NCBI RefSeq assembly: GCF_030247195.1
Contig: NC_080670.1
Coordinates: forward strand, 161,892,080-161,956,079
DNA from: Topomyia yanbarensis
Lineage: Eukaryota > Arthropoda > Insecta > Diptera > Culicidae
Length of the DNA stretch: 64,000 nucleotides
Direction of reading: 5' to 3'
The position numbers and the translations under genes are program-made. The number at the start of each line of letters is the position of its first letter. Position 1 is the stretch's first letter. Below the pieces are notes generated by a model. That model was not told the DNA's origin, did no database searches, and was given only the letters and a program-made list of their open reading frames with translations. This document shows positions 33,850 through 44,859 of the stretch, piece after piece.

Positions 33850-35980
33850 GGCCCAAAAATTGATGACAGTGTACTTCTCTTCCTTTGTGTTTGTATCGCA
33901 CAAGATTTCTCGCTGTGTCAGTGTTATGATGATGTTCTCGTGTTAGCCAGAGTGAAGTGAACAAGAGATGGTGAAAATTTTTGTTCTCAGTCGGAGTCTT
34001 TGCAAACAACAAGCTGGAAAATAGTGCTGAAAATCGCCAAATTGTGCAGAAATTAGCCAGGTTTGGACATGTTATCAGTCTCATCGAAACTCCGGATTAA
34101 ATCCTGATGTTTAACTTACAAGGGCTCGGTTGTCCGACGGTATTAAGATAGAAGGTTCCATTTTGCTTAAAACGTGTGAAAAACATGACATACTCCAATC
34201 AGTCTGTCAGAGTAGAAAAGTGTTCCGATTTGTGGAAAATTGTTTGAAAAGTGTCTGGGTGTAATCCATTCGATTGCCAGCAGAAACAGATGGAAAAGTG
34301 TATTCGGAATGCGGCCTGTCTGTGGGAGGAAGTGTTAATCAAGTGTTTGAGTTCAGTGTTATTTTCGCCTACGGAGGAGACAACACCCGCCTAACCGTTC
34401 CCGTCGAAAACCTTTCAGTTTTAGCAGCCTGCGCCCTAGAGCTGACCATTATTGTGTGTGAATAGAGACTTCTTCGGTACTACGGATTTTGGCACAAGTG
34501 CAAATCAGACATAAATCTTTGTCAATGGCCATGCTTTTAAAATGAAATCGTATCTTTTTGAACACTCGATAGGTCTTTTCCTTTATCTACTCTGAGATCT
34601 GCTATACAGAATGGCAACTTATAGTGTTCAAGGCTGGAACGGCAGAAGGACATTCGTCGTCGAGCCGTAATTCCGGTCTTTTATATGACTTGTCAATGGA
34701 AAAACCGAAACCTGTCGTGCTGGCTGGCTGGATGTTGGAGTGTTTCGGGGAGACGAAGCAGCAGGGACTTGTTTATTGATTTTCCAACATTTTTTTCTGC
34801 TATGATTGCCGTCTGATTGCACGGACAGGGTTTGTAGTTTTGACTCAATCGCTGAGAAATGTTTTTGAAGTGTTGCTGTGGAACAATAACCAAATTTAGC
34901 AACAACTCGGTAAATGTAATTTTTATTGCTTGTTTATTAGTTTTTGTAATTGTAATTTTATTGAATACGATATTTAGTCGGTTTACAACTAGTATCAGAA
35001 CAAGAATTTCTTTTCATGATGATCATTTTCATAAAGAGGTTTTTCCATCATTTTAATTCGTAATTTTTTTAATAGCACGGTAACCTGTTGGTTTACTCAT
35101 CTTTTTTTACGAGTGTCGAACAGAATGCTACGCCACTGACGGAGTGTCAAAATTCGGAATGCCAAACCATGGATTGCATGACGGAGCCGTACGAGTCGAT
35201 ACTCTCACAACACTAAAAAAATTCAAATTTTGTCTTATGTTGCGACAACGATGGAGCATTCTGTTTGACTGCATGCTCGATCTAGAATCTCATCGCAGGA
35301 ACGTATTCTGTCCAATACTTTTTTCATCCACCCTTGGTTGGTATCTTTGGGACCATCAAAAGTCGTTAAGGACCCGATTAGCCGACGAGTTAGACTTACC
35401 AATTTCAAAAAAAAGATATGTTTCTGGATTGACAAAAACGACCAGCTAGCTAAAGGAACATTACGGGCAATTTTTATTCAAATTTGTGCTTTCAAATATA
35501 TTTAATATCTATACAGGGTGTGTTTCAAAAGGCATTAGTTTATTTTTGCCTTTCCTACTGGTCGCAGCGAGTTTGAACTGCGGAGGAACTCTGCTCTACA
35601 TGACTCCAATAATAGGACTAATACGAGCGTTAAGGGAATTAATCATGTCACGCAAAAATTGCCCCAAAAAGAGCTCCTCTCTTCTAAATTTCTTTGGACC
35701 CATTCCCCTAAGACGTCACGATTTTTTTCTTCGATAAGGGACAATTCTTAAATTATGTAACACTTTTTGGGTGGTTGGAGGGGATGCGACAAAATGTGAT
35801 ATGGGAGCGGGGGAGTAAGCTAGAACGTTACGCAACAAGTGTTTTTTTAATCAAAGATCTTTTTACAGTCCTTATTACGAACTAAGGAAGGGAGGATAAA
35901 GAAAAGACAATTTTTTTATATGGGGGAGGGGGTGTCAATTTTAGCCAATTGTTACGTTACGTAATTTATTAATGGTACCT
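33850..35980. other. Intergenic, no recognised gene
   Basis: Several frames of 60-138 codons (for example 33668-34084, 35144-35449) carry no recognised domain. A G-rich tract at about 35755-35965 (GGAGGGGATGCGACAAAATG, GGGGGAGGGGGTGTCA, TTACGTTACGTAATTTA) resembles the G-rich repeats at 1-132 and 9194-9705 in style, without direct identity. TACAGGGTGTGTTTCAAAAG near 35513 looks like a transposon end, but no partner was found. Confidence 0.4.
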
Positions 35981-35984
35981 GTGA

Positions 35985-36181
35985 TTAGCCAACATGGCAT
36001 ATTTCAAAGAAAGGCAATCGTAAGTAGTTTGGCGTTATTGATTCGAAAAGGAGTGGACATTTCAATTAAAAGTGTTGATGATACGTTTGAAAACATACAG
36101 TTGAGTGAAATCGTAATCTCGATAAAAGGGAATAGGGGCAATTTGCATATAGTAAACATACATGCACCGAACCGCCGTTGC
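35985..36181 (+). mobile_element. LINE endonuclease relic, left part
   Basis: The frame ALLIRKGVDISIKSVDDTFE followed by NIQLSEIVISIKG and NLHIVNIHAPN resembles the middle of an APE endonuclease of a non-LTR retrotransposon. It stops at a 10-bp CCGCCGTTGC that recurs at 37140-37149, where the same strand resumes. Confidence 0.65.
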
Positions 36182-37139
36182 TTACTCTTACCGTTCAAGC
36201 TGTCTATCTCCGCTCTCCTTATTACACCTTCTAACGCAACGTTGAACAGCAAGCACGATAGACCATCAACTTTTCGTAACACTCTTCGAGATTCAAAGGG
36301 ACTCGAGAGTGTCCCTGATACTTGAACAACGCACATCGCCCGATCCATCGTCGCTTTTACTAATCGTGTTAGCTTATCTGGAAAACCGTACTCGTGCATT
36401 ATCTGCCATAGCTGATCTCGATCGATTGTGTCATACGCCGATTTGAAATCGATGAACAAATGATATGTGGGCACGTTGTATTCGCGACACTTCTGCAGAA
36501 CCTGCCAAATCGCGAATATTTAGTCCGTGGTGGCGCGGGAACCCATGAATCCCGCTTGGTAGTGCCCCACGAACCCCCTTGCAAATGGTGATAATCGGCG
36601 GCAGAGAATTTGGGAGAGGACCTTGTCGGCGGCGCTAAGTAGTGTGATCGCGCGGTAGTAGCAGCATTCCAACTTGTCACCCTTTTTGTAGATTGGGCAA
36701 ACGACACCCTCCATCCACTCCTGCCAAATTTTGGCCAGTGTAGCGCTCTAGCCAATGTTTCACCACTGTCTTTTAATAGCTCGCTGGGTAGTTGATCTAC
36801 TCCGACAGCTTTGTTGTTTTTCAGCCGACCAATCTCCTCCTTGACTTCTTGTAGATCAGGGGCCTGCAGCCTATCGTCTTCTGCGCGTGCTCCAAGATCC
36901 GTGGCCATACCGCCTTTGTCCTCTGCTGCTTCACCTCGTCATAGTACTGCTTCCACCTCTCAATCACCTCACACTCGTTCGTAAGAAGGCTGCCGTCTAA
37001 GTCCCTGCACATATCGGCTTGCGGAACGTAGCCTTAGCGCGAACTGTTCAGCTTCTCGTAGAACTTCCGTGTGTCGTTGAACGCAGTACAGTTGTTCCAT
37101 TGTTTCGCGATCTCGTTCCTCCTGTTGGCGCTTCTTTCT
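36182..37139 (-). mobile_element. LINE fragment truncated at both ends, inserted in another LINE
   Basis: The minus strand reads from the pre-RT region (RKKRQQEERDRETMEQLYCV, CEVIERWKQYYDE) into the RT: EEIGRLKNNKAVGVDQLPSE, GVVCPIYKKGDKLE, LSQILCRRLSPFARGFVGHY, QAGF, HLFIDFKSAYDTIDRDQLWQ, LSCLLFNVALEGVIRRA. It ends inside the RT palm before the catalytic YADD-equivalent box. The family is the same as or close to that at 46086-49133. The flanks carry a perfect CCGCCGTTGC direct repeat. Confidence 0.85.
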
Positions 37140-37860
37140 CCGCCGTTGCATCACGACAATTAAGCATCCAAAAAAATCTTATTTGTATCGGGGATATCAA
37201 CGCTCAAATCGGAGGAAAATGAAGACAAAATTATTTTCTTTGAAAACCCTTGAAATTCTTTGAAAATCTGAGTAAATACAAACTTGGCGAAAGGAATAGT
37301 AGGGCTCATCAATACATTAAAAAACACCGGAAAAGAAATGCAGTGATAGTAAACCAAAGATTGCAATGGATATGTGGAGAATAGGAGAAGAAGGCCAGAA
37401 GGAATCGAAGACGAGGAAATTGCAGTATATGCCAATGACATACTACTTCTCGCCCGCAAGAACGAAGAACTGGATCGATTGGTGCCAATCCTGAAGAAAT
37501 ATCTGGAGGAAGCTTACTAGATCGTATTAAATCGTTGTAAGGGCACCTACAGGAAAAGCTCCAACACATTTCCGTACATCCATACGGAAATATGAAAAAC
37601 AGATAGTTGAAGAGCTAGCCGGCTGATGCATGGGAAATGATACGAGATCACGCGGTACTCAGATCCTACGATGGAAAGCTGTCGCCAAGAAATCCGAGCG
37701 CTACAAGTGAGATATTGGAGTCATATTGCAAGGATTGAAGATAATCTTAACTTAGATCCGAAGTATAAGAAAGAATGTAGAAAAAGGGGAAGGAAGTTTA
37801 TCCGACTTGACGTTATTCGGCAAAACGGTTTGGAGATTTGAGTTTGGAGGAATTGGAATA
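37140..37860 (+). mobile_element. LINE relic, right part
   Basis: NLICIGDINAQIGGK (37174-37218) supplies the GDxNA catalytic motif of the endonuclease begun at 35985. After deletions an RT active-site piece appears (EEIAVYANDILLLARKNEEL then DRLVPILKKYLEEA, 37408-37500), with YADD changed to YAND. A degraded C-terminus follows. Confidence 0.65.
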
Positions 37861-38029
37861 ATAGGCTATAGACTCAAACGAGATACCACCTAAAATTGAT
37901 GATATTTACAATATCGCTGAATTAAACAACTATGATCAATAAAATAAATTGGGATGTGTTCGTTCTTCTTAATCGTTATTGGCCCTGAACGATGTATGAG
38001 AGAAAATGACTACTTTGCAACACTAGCTT

Positions 38030-38330
38030 CAAGTAATACCAAAAAGTACAACATGAAAATCTATGAAGTATCAAATGACCCTACAAACATTAGAGATGTA
38101 CTATCAATTTAAGGACGGTGCTGCAAACTGCAGTGGATTTCTGAATTACAGAGAAATCTCTAGAACTTCATGTGACATGTCAATTTGTGCGACATCCAGG
38201 TCAGTTTTAAGAAAATCTTTAAAAAAAACTCCAAAAGTACTATAAACTTTAGCGAAGGTTTTCGAGCTTCAGAAAAACCTTAGAAACTTTAAGGTAGACA
38301 ATCTTTGACACTTTAGTGAGAGAGTTGTAT
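38030..38330. repeat. Degenerate minisatellite with AACTTCA/AAACTTT phrases, left arm
   Basis: Loose tandem repetition of units such as TCTAGAACTTCATG, AAACTCCAAAAG and CTTAGAAACTTTAAGG. The same vocabulary resumes at 39290-39510 on the far side of a LINE relic. Confidence 0.5.
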
Positions 38331-38334
38331 GAGC

Positions 38335-39275
38335 TCAGACAATGTCTATGGGCAGAAGAATGCATATATCACCAAACTCTACATTGTAGACGAGTAACAC
38401 GGTTTCATGCCTAAACGATCGACAGCAAGCAACCTGCTCTCGTTCACAACATATGTACTTATGAATTCGCTGACGGATTGTAATCCAATGCGGTTTAGCT
38501 GCGTTCTTCGACAAAATTACCATGATATCGCAATAGTGAAGCTAGACAAACTGGGTATTCATGGATAACTGAGCTGATTTTGCCACATCCATGATGAAAG
38601 GTAACTTCAAATCAGGGTTAAGGAAAGCCACGTGGTGTAATTTAAACAGAATGGTTTTAAGTCCGAGCAAATGCTCAATCGTCATGTTAGCGCAGAAACG
38701 CCAATTGATCCAGTTCAACTACCATTTGTTGAACTCGAGTATTCCAAAGGTCGGTTCCTCTCTCGCGTCAAGGATCTCGGCACCATCATGGATTCGACTA
38801 ATCGCTTTATTGTGCGTTGGTTTGCTCAACATTAAAATGTTATGTTTGTTATGCGTACTACCAGAACGGGGTTGGCGAAATCGAGACTGCCCAACGCCGG
38901 TTCATACGCTTTCATTTCGATCTCTCCTGGCGAAACAGGTTGCAGCTGCCGAGCTATGAAAACCGTTGTCAGTTACAGTTACAGATCGACACTAAGCAGG
39001 GAGAAACTGCTCTTGGGTCCTGTTCGTATCGGACTTACTGTCTGTCAGAGTGAATTGCTCTACGTAACAACTCCTGCCTGCGGTTACCCTTCAGGATAAC
39101 CAACTATGGTCGCCAGCGTATTTTTATCAGTGTGGTGAATGTATTCGACTTATACTTGACGAAGAATTCGGCAAAAGCTCAAATATTGTCTACCCTTTAA
39201 TGTAACTAGTTTAAGCAACCACCACTGGGGCCGAGGGGCTTGTTGGTGTAGATACAACAAATAAACTTATTGTGA
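38335..39275 (+). mobile_element. Non-LTR retrotransposon RT relic
   Basis: Plus-strand pieces in order are HGFMPKRSTASNLLSFTTYV, HDIAIVKLDKLGIHG, WCNLNRMVLSPSKCSIVMLA, KRQLIQFNYHLLNSSIPKV and YYQNGVGEIETAQRRFIRFH then LPSYENRC. These are the RT fingers/palm and the C-terminal region of a Jockey/CR1-like LINE. The catalytic YADD segment is deleted at about 38590. The end (CACTGGGGCCGAGGGGCTTG near 39225) looks like a LINE 3' UTR. It has frameshifts throughout. Confidence 0.75.
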
Positions 39276-39289
39276 TAGTTCTGCGAATT

Positions 39290-39520
39290 TCAAAAATGTT
39301 CTGTGAACTTCATGAAAACCTAAACAATGTAGAAGAAAACTTTAAAGCTCTGAGAACCTCTAGGAACTTCAAGAACATCCTCTGAAATCATAAGAAGCTC
39401 TACATACATCAAATGTGTTAAACTTATATGAAACTCCTTAAGGAATTTTCTACGAACTTCAATAAATTGCTATGAAACTCTAGATTGTTGAACGAATTCC
39501 AGTAGAAATCTTCAAGGAAA
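39290..39520. repeat. Degenerate minisatellite, right arm
   Basis: Units such as TCTGAGAACCTCTAGGAACT, TCTACGAACTTCAATAA and TGAAACTCTAG repeat loosely, continuing the array seen at 38030-38330. Confidence 0.5.
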
Positions 39521-39540
39521 GCGTATAATAAAAAATCTGA

Positions 39541-39680
39541 TGAATATCGGGTCGTTCGTCTCTTTTCGGGTTAGAGAAATCGATTTTGGAAAAATCTCTA
39601 ACCCTATGCACGGGGTTGGGAATCGAACCCAGGCGAGCTGCGTACAATGCAATCGATATACCAACTACGCAATAAGCGTA
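39541..39680 (-). mobile_element. tRNA-derived SINE (Feilai-like), partial
   Basis: On the minus strand the head reads GCGTAGTTGGTATATCGATT (A-box region), then CGCAGCTCGCCTGGGTTCGA (B-box), followed by CCCCGTGCATAGGGTTAGAG. It is closely similar to the copies at 53590-53756 and 55055-55217 but lacks the ATTTTAACC tail. The arrangement matches the tRNA-related Feilai SINEs described from Aedes; the name is tentative. Confidence 0.8.
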
Positions 39681-39729
39681 AATTTTTGAAGAAACAGTTT
39701 ATAGCATAGTGAAAGCTAGTTTCAACCGA

Positions 39730-40401
39730 ATCAAATATCTAAAGAAATTCAACAGTACATTCCGCAAAATTCTTGGAAAAACAATGCTTTGAATGAAACG
39801 GAGGCGGTGATTCTCATTTAGCATACTTGGAATCATATCTGAATAAAAACGACAATGAGCATGTGGAAATTGTTTCGCTAGACATAGCTAAGGCCTATGA
39901 CACAACATCCCTGCCATGCTCCGAACCTTTTAAAAATGGAAAATCTGCAGTCGTATGACGAACATTCTTTTTGGTTTTCTCAACGAGAGAACGTTTTGTT
40001 TAGCTGCAAATGAAAGTTATCCAGCCGCAAAGGGGTCAAAAATTATATACCTCAGGAATCCACACTATCAGTAACATTGTTTTCAGTTGCCATGCATCCC
40101 ATCTTCGAGATAATACCAGATCTTGTTATACGCTGACAATGTGATGTTGATCGCCAAAGGAACCAACCCTAGTCAAGTGCGTCAGATCCTAAGAAAAGCT
40201 GTTTTATCAGTCTCAAAATGGACCGTAAGCGTAGGCTTTGTCGTTTCCCCGGAGAAGTCCAAATTTATGCACATATGATGAGAATCCTAGGAATTATTAT
40301 GAACTCAAGACTGAACTTTCTCCAACATTTTGCTAGCATCCGGAAAAGCTGTTCTAGTTGCATCAACATTTGTCGAGTCCTGGGGCATGAATTTCAAGAT
40401 G
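39730..40401 (+). mobile_element. RNase H-bearing LINE, RT part
   Basis: The frames give HVEIVSLDIAKAYDTTS (RT motif A), a degraded stretch, then LYADNVMLIAKGTNPSQVRQ (active site YADD changed to YADN), LRKAVLSVSKWTVSVGFVVS then PEKSKFM, and RILGIIMNSRLNFLQHFASI then RKSCSSCINICRVLGHEF. It is interrupted after GHEFQ at about 40400 and resumes at about 40976. An I/LOA-type clade is likely because an RNase H follows. Confidence 0.8.
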
Positions 40402-40975
40402 AAGTTGCTTTGCTAGCTTTGCTCGACAATAGAGTTAATCTCGGTTATTGCTGCGATAGCGGCAATAACGGAGTTGGTTTGTTGAGTGGGGGGCTTGGTT
40501 ACTTCTTCTGATATAACAAGATATCGGGTTAAATTCTTGATCAATCCAGGGTATTCCCGGAAATGAATATCCCTGGATTGCCTTGAGTTCGACTGGACTC
40601 TGCACTGCCACTAGGCTCGTCACTTCTCACCTTAGCAGGTGGTAGTACCGATGTCTTGGTCAGGCGGGAGGAGTCTTACAGAGAATTATTAGAAATTGAA
40701 GCTATTGGGTTCAATTCCCGATTCTATCAAGCATCTTCCCGGAATGGAAATTTTCTTGATGGACCCTGGTTGTTGATGGAATATTTGAAATATATCTGGT
40801 TACGTTCTTTTGTAGGAAAGGCTATGTCTGCAAATTGAACCAGTCCGTTTTTTTTGTTAACTGGTCTTGTCATAAGTTAAAATATTAATTATCTTCTAGA
40901 TAAATCGTTCAGCTCACACCTTTGTGGGGGTATGAGGTGGGACCATCATCATCATCATAATCATCATCATCATCA
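40402..40975 (+). mobile_element. SINE-like insertion with CAT-repeat tail
   Basis: This block separates two halves of one LINE reading frame. It contains a perfect Pol III B-box, GGTTCAATTCC (40708-40718), with an A-box-like TGGTCAGGCGG 50 bp upstream. It ends in (CAT)n (40943-40975), and TCAAGA occurs at both junctions. A hairpin AATCCAGGGTATTC / GAATATCCCTGGATT lies at 40538-40576. Simple-repeat tails and a B-box are typical of tRNA-derived SINEs. The full unit start is uncertain. Confidence 0.5.
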
Positions 40976-41930
40976 AGAGAAGCAGCCGAGAGCAACACTT
41001 GTGAACGTAGCCTCAGTTGTTACTTCAAAGCTGCTGTTCGGAATCGGACTAATCAGCTCCAACATCGAGGCGATGGAACGATCCTTAGCTGCTATCTACA
41101 ATGAGGTTGAACGACAGGCTTCTGGAGCCTTTAGAACAAGCCCGATTACTTCATTAATGGCAGAAGCAGGTCGTCTACCATTCCGACTACGGCTTTCCCT
41201 GATTCAACGGCTTTCACAACTCGTTGTACTTCTAATAGAAAAAGACATGAGCTTTAAAAAACTTCCTGTGGCCAAACGAGTCGATGAGGTATCCCTCAAA
41301 ACAACTGGACTATCCATACCAGACGTCTGCAGCCGAGTTAGACTGATCGACAGACAATGGCACGCTTCAGCATACCATGTCGACTACGAACTCAAAAATA
41401 CCATTTAAGCAGGTACTCAAACAGGTAGTAATCCCAATATGTCAAGAGTTCATACAGAACCACTATCCTATCCACAAACAAATATATACTGATGGCTCAA
41501 AACACGAATCGTAGACTGAAGCGGATGTAGCGGAAAATTGCAGTGAGGGCAGTTACTCGCTGCCGGGACCATGTAGCATTTTTTCAGCAGAAACCTTTGC
41601 AATCAGCATTAACAAGGTGAAGAAGAGGGAAAGAGCGCTAATTCTTACCGATTCGGCAAGCTGTCTCGAGGCTATCCGTGGCGGCCACTCGAGGCATTCG
41701 TGGATTCAGAAAGGAGAGCGGGCATTTACGGAACGTAATATAATATTAAGCTGGATTCTAGCACACGTGGGCATTGCGGGTAACGAGAAAGCCAACGAAG
41801 GTCGAACGAAAATAACAATGGATATTCCACTGCCCTCTCAAGATGCCATACGCTACGTGAAGAAGACAATTTCCAACACTTGGGACATAGAATGGCACCA
41901 AACACAAGATCAATAACCCGAACAAAGAAA
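40976..41930 (+). mobile_element. RNase H-bearing LINE, C-terminal part
   Basis: This resumes with TLVNVASVVTSKLLFGIGLI then SSNIEAMERSLAAIYNEV and FRTSPITSLMAEAGRLPFRL. An RNase H domain follows: IYTDGSKHES (motif 1), SIFSAETFAISI, ALILTDSASCLEAIRGG and IILSWILAHVGIAGNEKANE (41750-41800). A final LPSQDAIRYVKKTISNTWDI precedes the end. A stop follows the first RNase H motif. It is non-functional. Confidence 0.85.
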
Positions 41931-41944
41931 AAGTTGTGTTAAAA

Positions 41945-43010
41945 TTTATAAGTAAAACTAAGATAAGTATATAATAGAACTGTATTAAGACATACAGGAA
42001 AATCAAGATAACGAGGCGATGGATCAGCTTTACCGCATTAATGACACACGGACATTCTATGAGAATGTGAATCGCAAATGCTATGTACCACAAGCCGACA
42101 TAAGCAGATACGCTAATGAGCACCTTCTCACGAACGAGTGTGAGGTGATCGGTAGATGGAAGCCGTATTATGATGAACTGCTAAATGGCGAACCAGTGGA
42201 CATCGAGAGTAGTGCAAGAATCAGTCTGGGAGGGGCGCAGCCCTCGAACGATTATCAGCACCGAATCTACCTGAGATTCAAGAGGAGATCGGACGGTTGA
42301 GGGATAATAAAGCAGGGAACAATGATCAACTGCCATGTGAGCTGTTCAAACACGGGGGGAAAGGCATTGGCGTGAGCACTCCACTGAGTGATTTCGAAGA
42401 TCTAGTAGGAATAAATTTTACCGGAGGTTTTGGTGAAGGGTGTAGTATGTCTCATCTAAAAAAGGGGTAAGCTGGATTGCTGTAGCTACCAAGCAATCAT
42501 ATTACTGGACGCCGGCTATAAAATACTCTCTTAAATTCTTTGTCACCGACTATCGTAGGACAGTATCAACCAGGTTGCAGATTGAATAGCCCTGTATGAT
42601 ACAATCGATCGAAATAAACTATGGCATAGATTGCACAAATACGGGGTCCCGAACAAACTGACCTGATTGACCAAAGCGACAATGTGGTCAGTGATGTGTT
42701 AGGTTCGAGTATCAGTGAAACTTTCGAGTCCTTTTGAAACTCGGAAAGGGGAACGGTAAGGCTCTCTTACCTGCTTTTCAAGATCGCTCCAAAAGGTGTG
42801 ATAAGAAGTTCAGCTTTTCGGCTTCGCCGAGAACATTGATATTGTGACATGTAGTCTTGAGACATATATCCGACTGAAGGTTGAAGGAAAGCGTATCGGA
42901 CTGGTAATAAATGTGTCAAAGACAAAATACATGAACCACTGAGTATATCAATTGATGGCGACGATATCGAAGTGGAATACACCACTGAGGAGTCTTTGTG
43001 CCTTGCAAGG
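41945..43010 (+). mobile_element. Heavily decayed LINE relic
   Basis: The frame 42019-42300 gives LYRINDTRTFYENVNRKCYV, HLLTNECEVIGRWKPYYDEL then LNGEP, and then EEIGRLRDNKAGNNDQLPCE then LFKHGG (42280-42355). Later pieces are TIDRNKLWHRLHKYGVPNKL (42605-42660) and an IDGDDIEVEY block near 42950. It belongs to the same family as 36182-37139 and 46086-49133, but has many stops. Confidence 0.75.
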
Positions 43011-44011
43011 CTGTCAACAAACCGCCATGGAGAAAGTCAACAGGAGACGACTTCTTAATACAGCCTCCCTTAGACATTATGACCATGGCCATGACCGGGC
43101 CAAAAGGCATTCTGACGATGGTCGAATAGTTTTTTTTAACCATTTCTTGTTTAGGAGGTGCTTTAGATGTACGTCACTCTAGTAGAGTCGTCGCTCGTGG
43201 ATTTCGTTTTTTGCGGTAATTTCGGATATGATTTGAAACTGGACATTATTTAACAGTAGGAAGAGGTTTTGATATAACCGCTAATTTGGGAATGCTTGTT
43301 AACCTGTTAATTGCTTTACGATGTAGATTTTTTGATCGAGTTTCACCTACTCAGTTCTGTTGTTGGGCCACCTGCGGTGTCGCGAGGTCGAAATCGTTAT
43401 TGGGTGATGGTCACTTTGCAGTTCCACGGACATGTCCTCCGCGGATGTGCGCTAGTGAAGTTAGTAAATATAACATTTTGAATGGCGAAACACTGGATAT
43501 AGTCTTCTCCATTTGAAATGGCGCCCGTTAACATCACCAAGAACCTGCTCTCGCTCACTAACAGAATCCGAATACTGATGATGGCCATTACGTAGCACTC
43601 AGCATTAATAGGGGAGACGGGTATTCGATGCGGACAGCATTTATTGGAAGCACCGTGATCAAGAAGAAAAGGGATAGGTTATTGAGTGAGTATTTTTTCT
43701 GCACCTGTAACTACTTCGGTATTTTCCTGAGAGTCAGCGATTCACTACCTGTAATTTGGCAAGAACCACCGCCGACTCGGCAGCCTATTATGAATTTTTG
43801 TCTCGTAGATAGACATTTTCTGGTATACCCCGGAACGTTTTCTGGTACTTATAAATGCCCAGATTGTCGAGGGATTATTTCGAAGGCTGCTTTAGACTTG
43901 GTTCAGATATTCACCGAATGCACTGTTACGGGCTGTTCCACATTGCAGTTTTATTTGACGAAGAATAGTTTTGTTGTCGTTGGTCGGTCTGTACGGCGTA
44001 AGTATCGATTT
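43011..44011 (+). other. Intergenic with one anonymous open frame
   Basis: A 144-codon open frame (43628-44062) ends inside the LTR-like repeat and contains cysteine-bearing phrases (TYKCPDCRGIIS, FTECTVTGCSTLQFYLTKNS). I recognise no family. It may be a piece of the element whose LTR-like end follows. Confidence 0.35.
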
Positions 44012-44640
44012 CGAATCAAAACTACAAACAAGACAGCTGAACGACAACTAGCAGCCTCTTGATGTAGGGTGCATTGTATTAAACAGTGTCTTTATTTTTG
44101 CCGTCACGAGTGAAGTTTAACAAAAGCACTGCTCCGACCAAACACTGCTGTCGGTAACTTCCAATTGTGTGTTATAGGACCGAATCTTCGTGGGATGGAA
44201 TATTTTTTGAAGATAAAGCTGTAGCTGAGGCTTACGAATGTTACCTATATTCAGTTTTATCACCTGCACCATTCAGTTCAGATATCACTCAACACACTAA
44301 AACCAGCGTGACCAAATGCGTTCTTTATTGTTGACGCACCATTACCTATTGAACGTGTGCTAAAAAAGGAAGTGGAACTAATGAAGGAACTTCGTAGATA
44401 TAGGAAATCAGCCACAATTTTCCGATGCTCTGTTCATTTTGGACATCCGCTCAAACCCCAAAACCTGCTGCCCACTTTCGTACCATCGATTTCCTACCAA
44501 CTCCCGAACATCATCCACCATCTAATGCATCTAATGCATAACGTCCTCTGTATTCCACCAGCAATAGAATAACAATTCTCTTTCCAACCTCCTTTCTATA
44601 TATCGGAGCAATTGGCGACCATAGTTGGACAGAACAATTG
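44012..44640 (+). repeat. LTR-like repeat, plus-strand copy
   Basis: Positions 44012-44400 match the reverse complement of 49150-49500 in order: GAACGACAACTAGCAGCC, ATTGTATTAAAC.GTGTCTTT, GTGTGTTATA.GACCGA.TCT, AGCTGAGGCTTACGAATGTT and AAGGAAGTG.AACTAATGAAG. This copy has about 50 extra bases near 44105-44155. About 240 bases further on comes CAATTGGCGACCATAG. TGGCGACC is commonly seen just inside the 5' LTR of Ty3/Bel-type retroelements, so 44012-44627 may be a solo LTR. This is inference. Confidence 0.45.
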
Positions 44641-44699
44641 GGGCACTTTATCACTCAACAGCATAGTAATCGAACTGATTGTTACCTCGGTGATAAGCT

Positions 44700-44857
44700 A
44701 ATTGGGGTAGCGGGCAATTTGGTATAATGGACGTTTAGCATAACGGACATTTGGCGTACTTTTGAGAAGTAACTATACTGTGGGTCATTTGGCATAACGG
44801 ACATTTGGTATAATTATGTTTAACTGCTGTGAACCTGTCATCTGGCATAATTGTTCG
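44700..44857. repeat. Short tandem units around ATTTGGCATAACGGAC
   Basis: Variants of ATTTGGCATAACGGACATTT and GTATAATGGACGTTTAGCAT repeat four to five times, including AACTGCTGTGAACCTGTCAT then CTGGCATAATTG at the right. Non-coding. Confidence 0.65.
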
Positions 44858-44859
44858 TA

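Noticed and set aside
27725..33852. ACCCAAAACTAGGC direct repeat (27725 and 33839) as the target duplication of a larger element
   Set aside because: The similarity extends loosely for about 40 bp in each flank, so it looks like a short dispersed repeat and not a target duplication.
35144..35449. Transposase-like C-terminus
   Set aside because: WYLWDHQKSL is reminiscent of some mariner-type ends, but no catalytic motif or terminal repeat supports it.
40932..40976. Histidine-rich N-terminus (HHHHNHHHHQ) of a protein
   Set aside because: It is a translated CAT microsatellite at the end of an insert, fused by chance to the LINE frame that follows.
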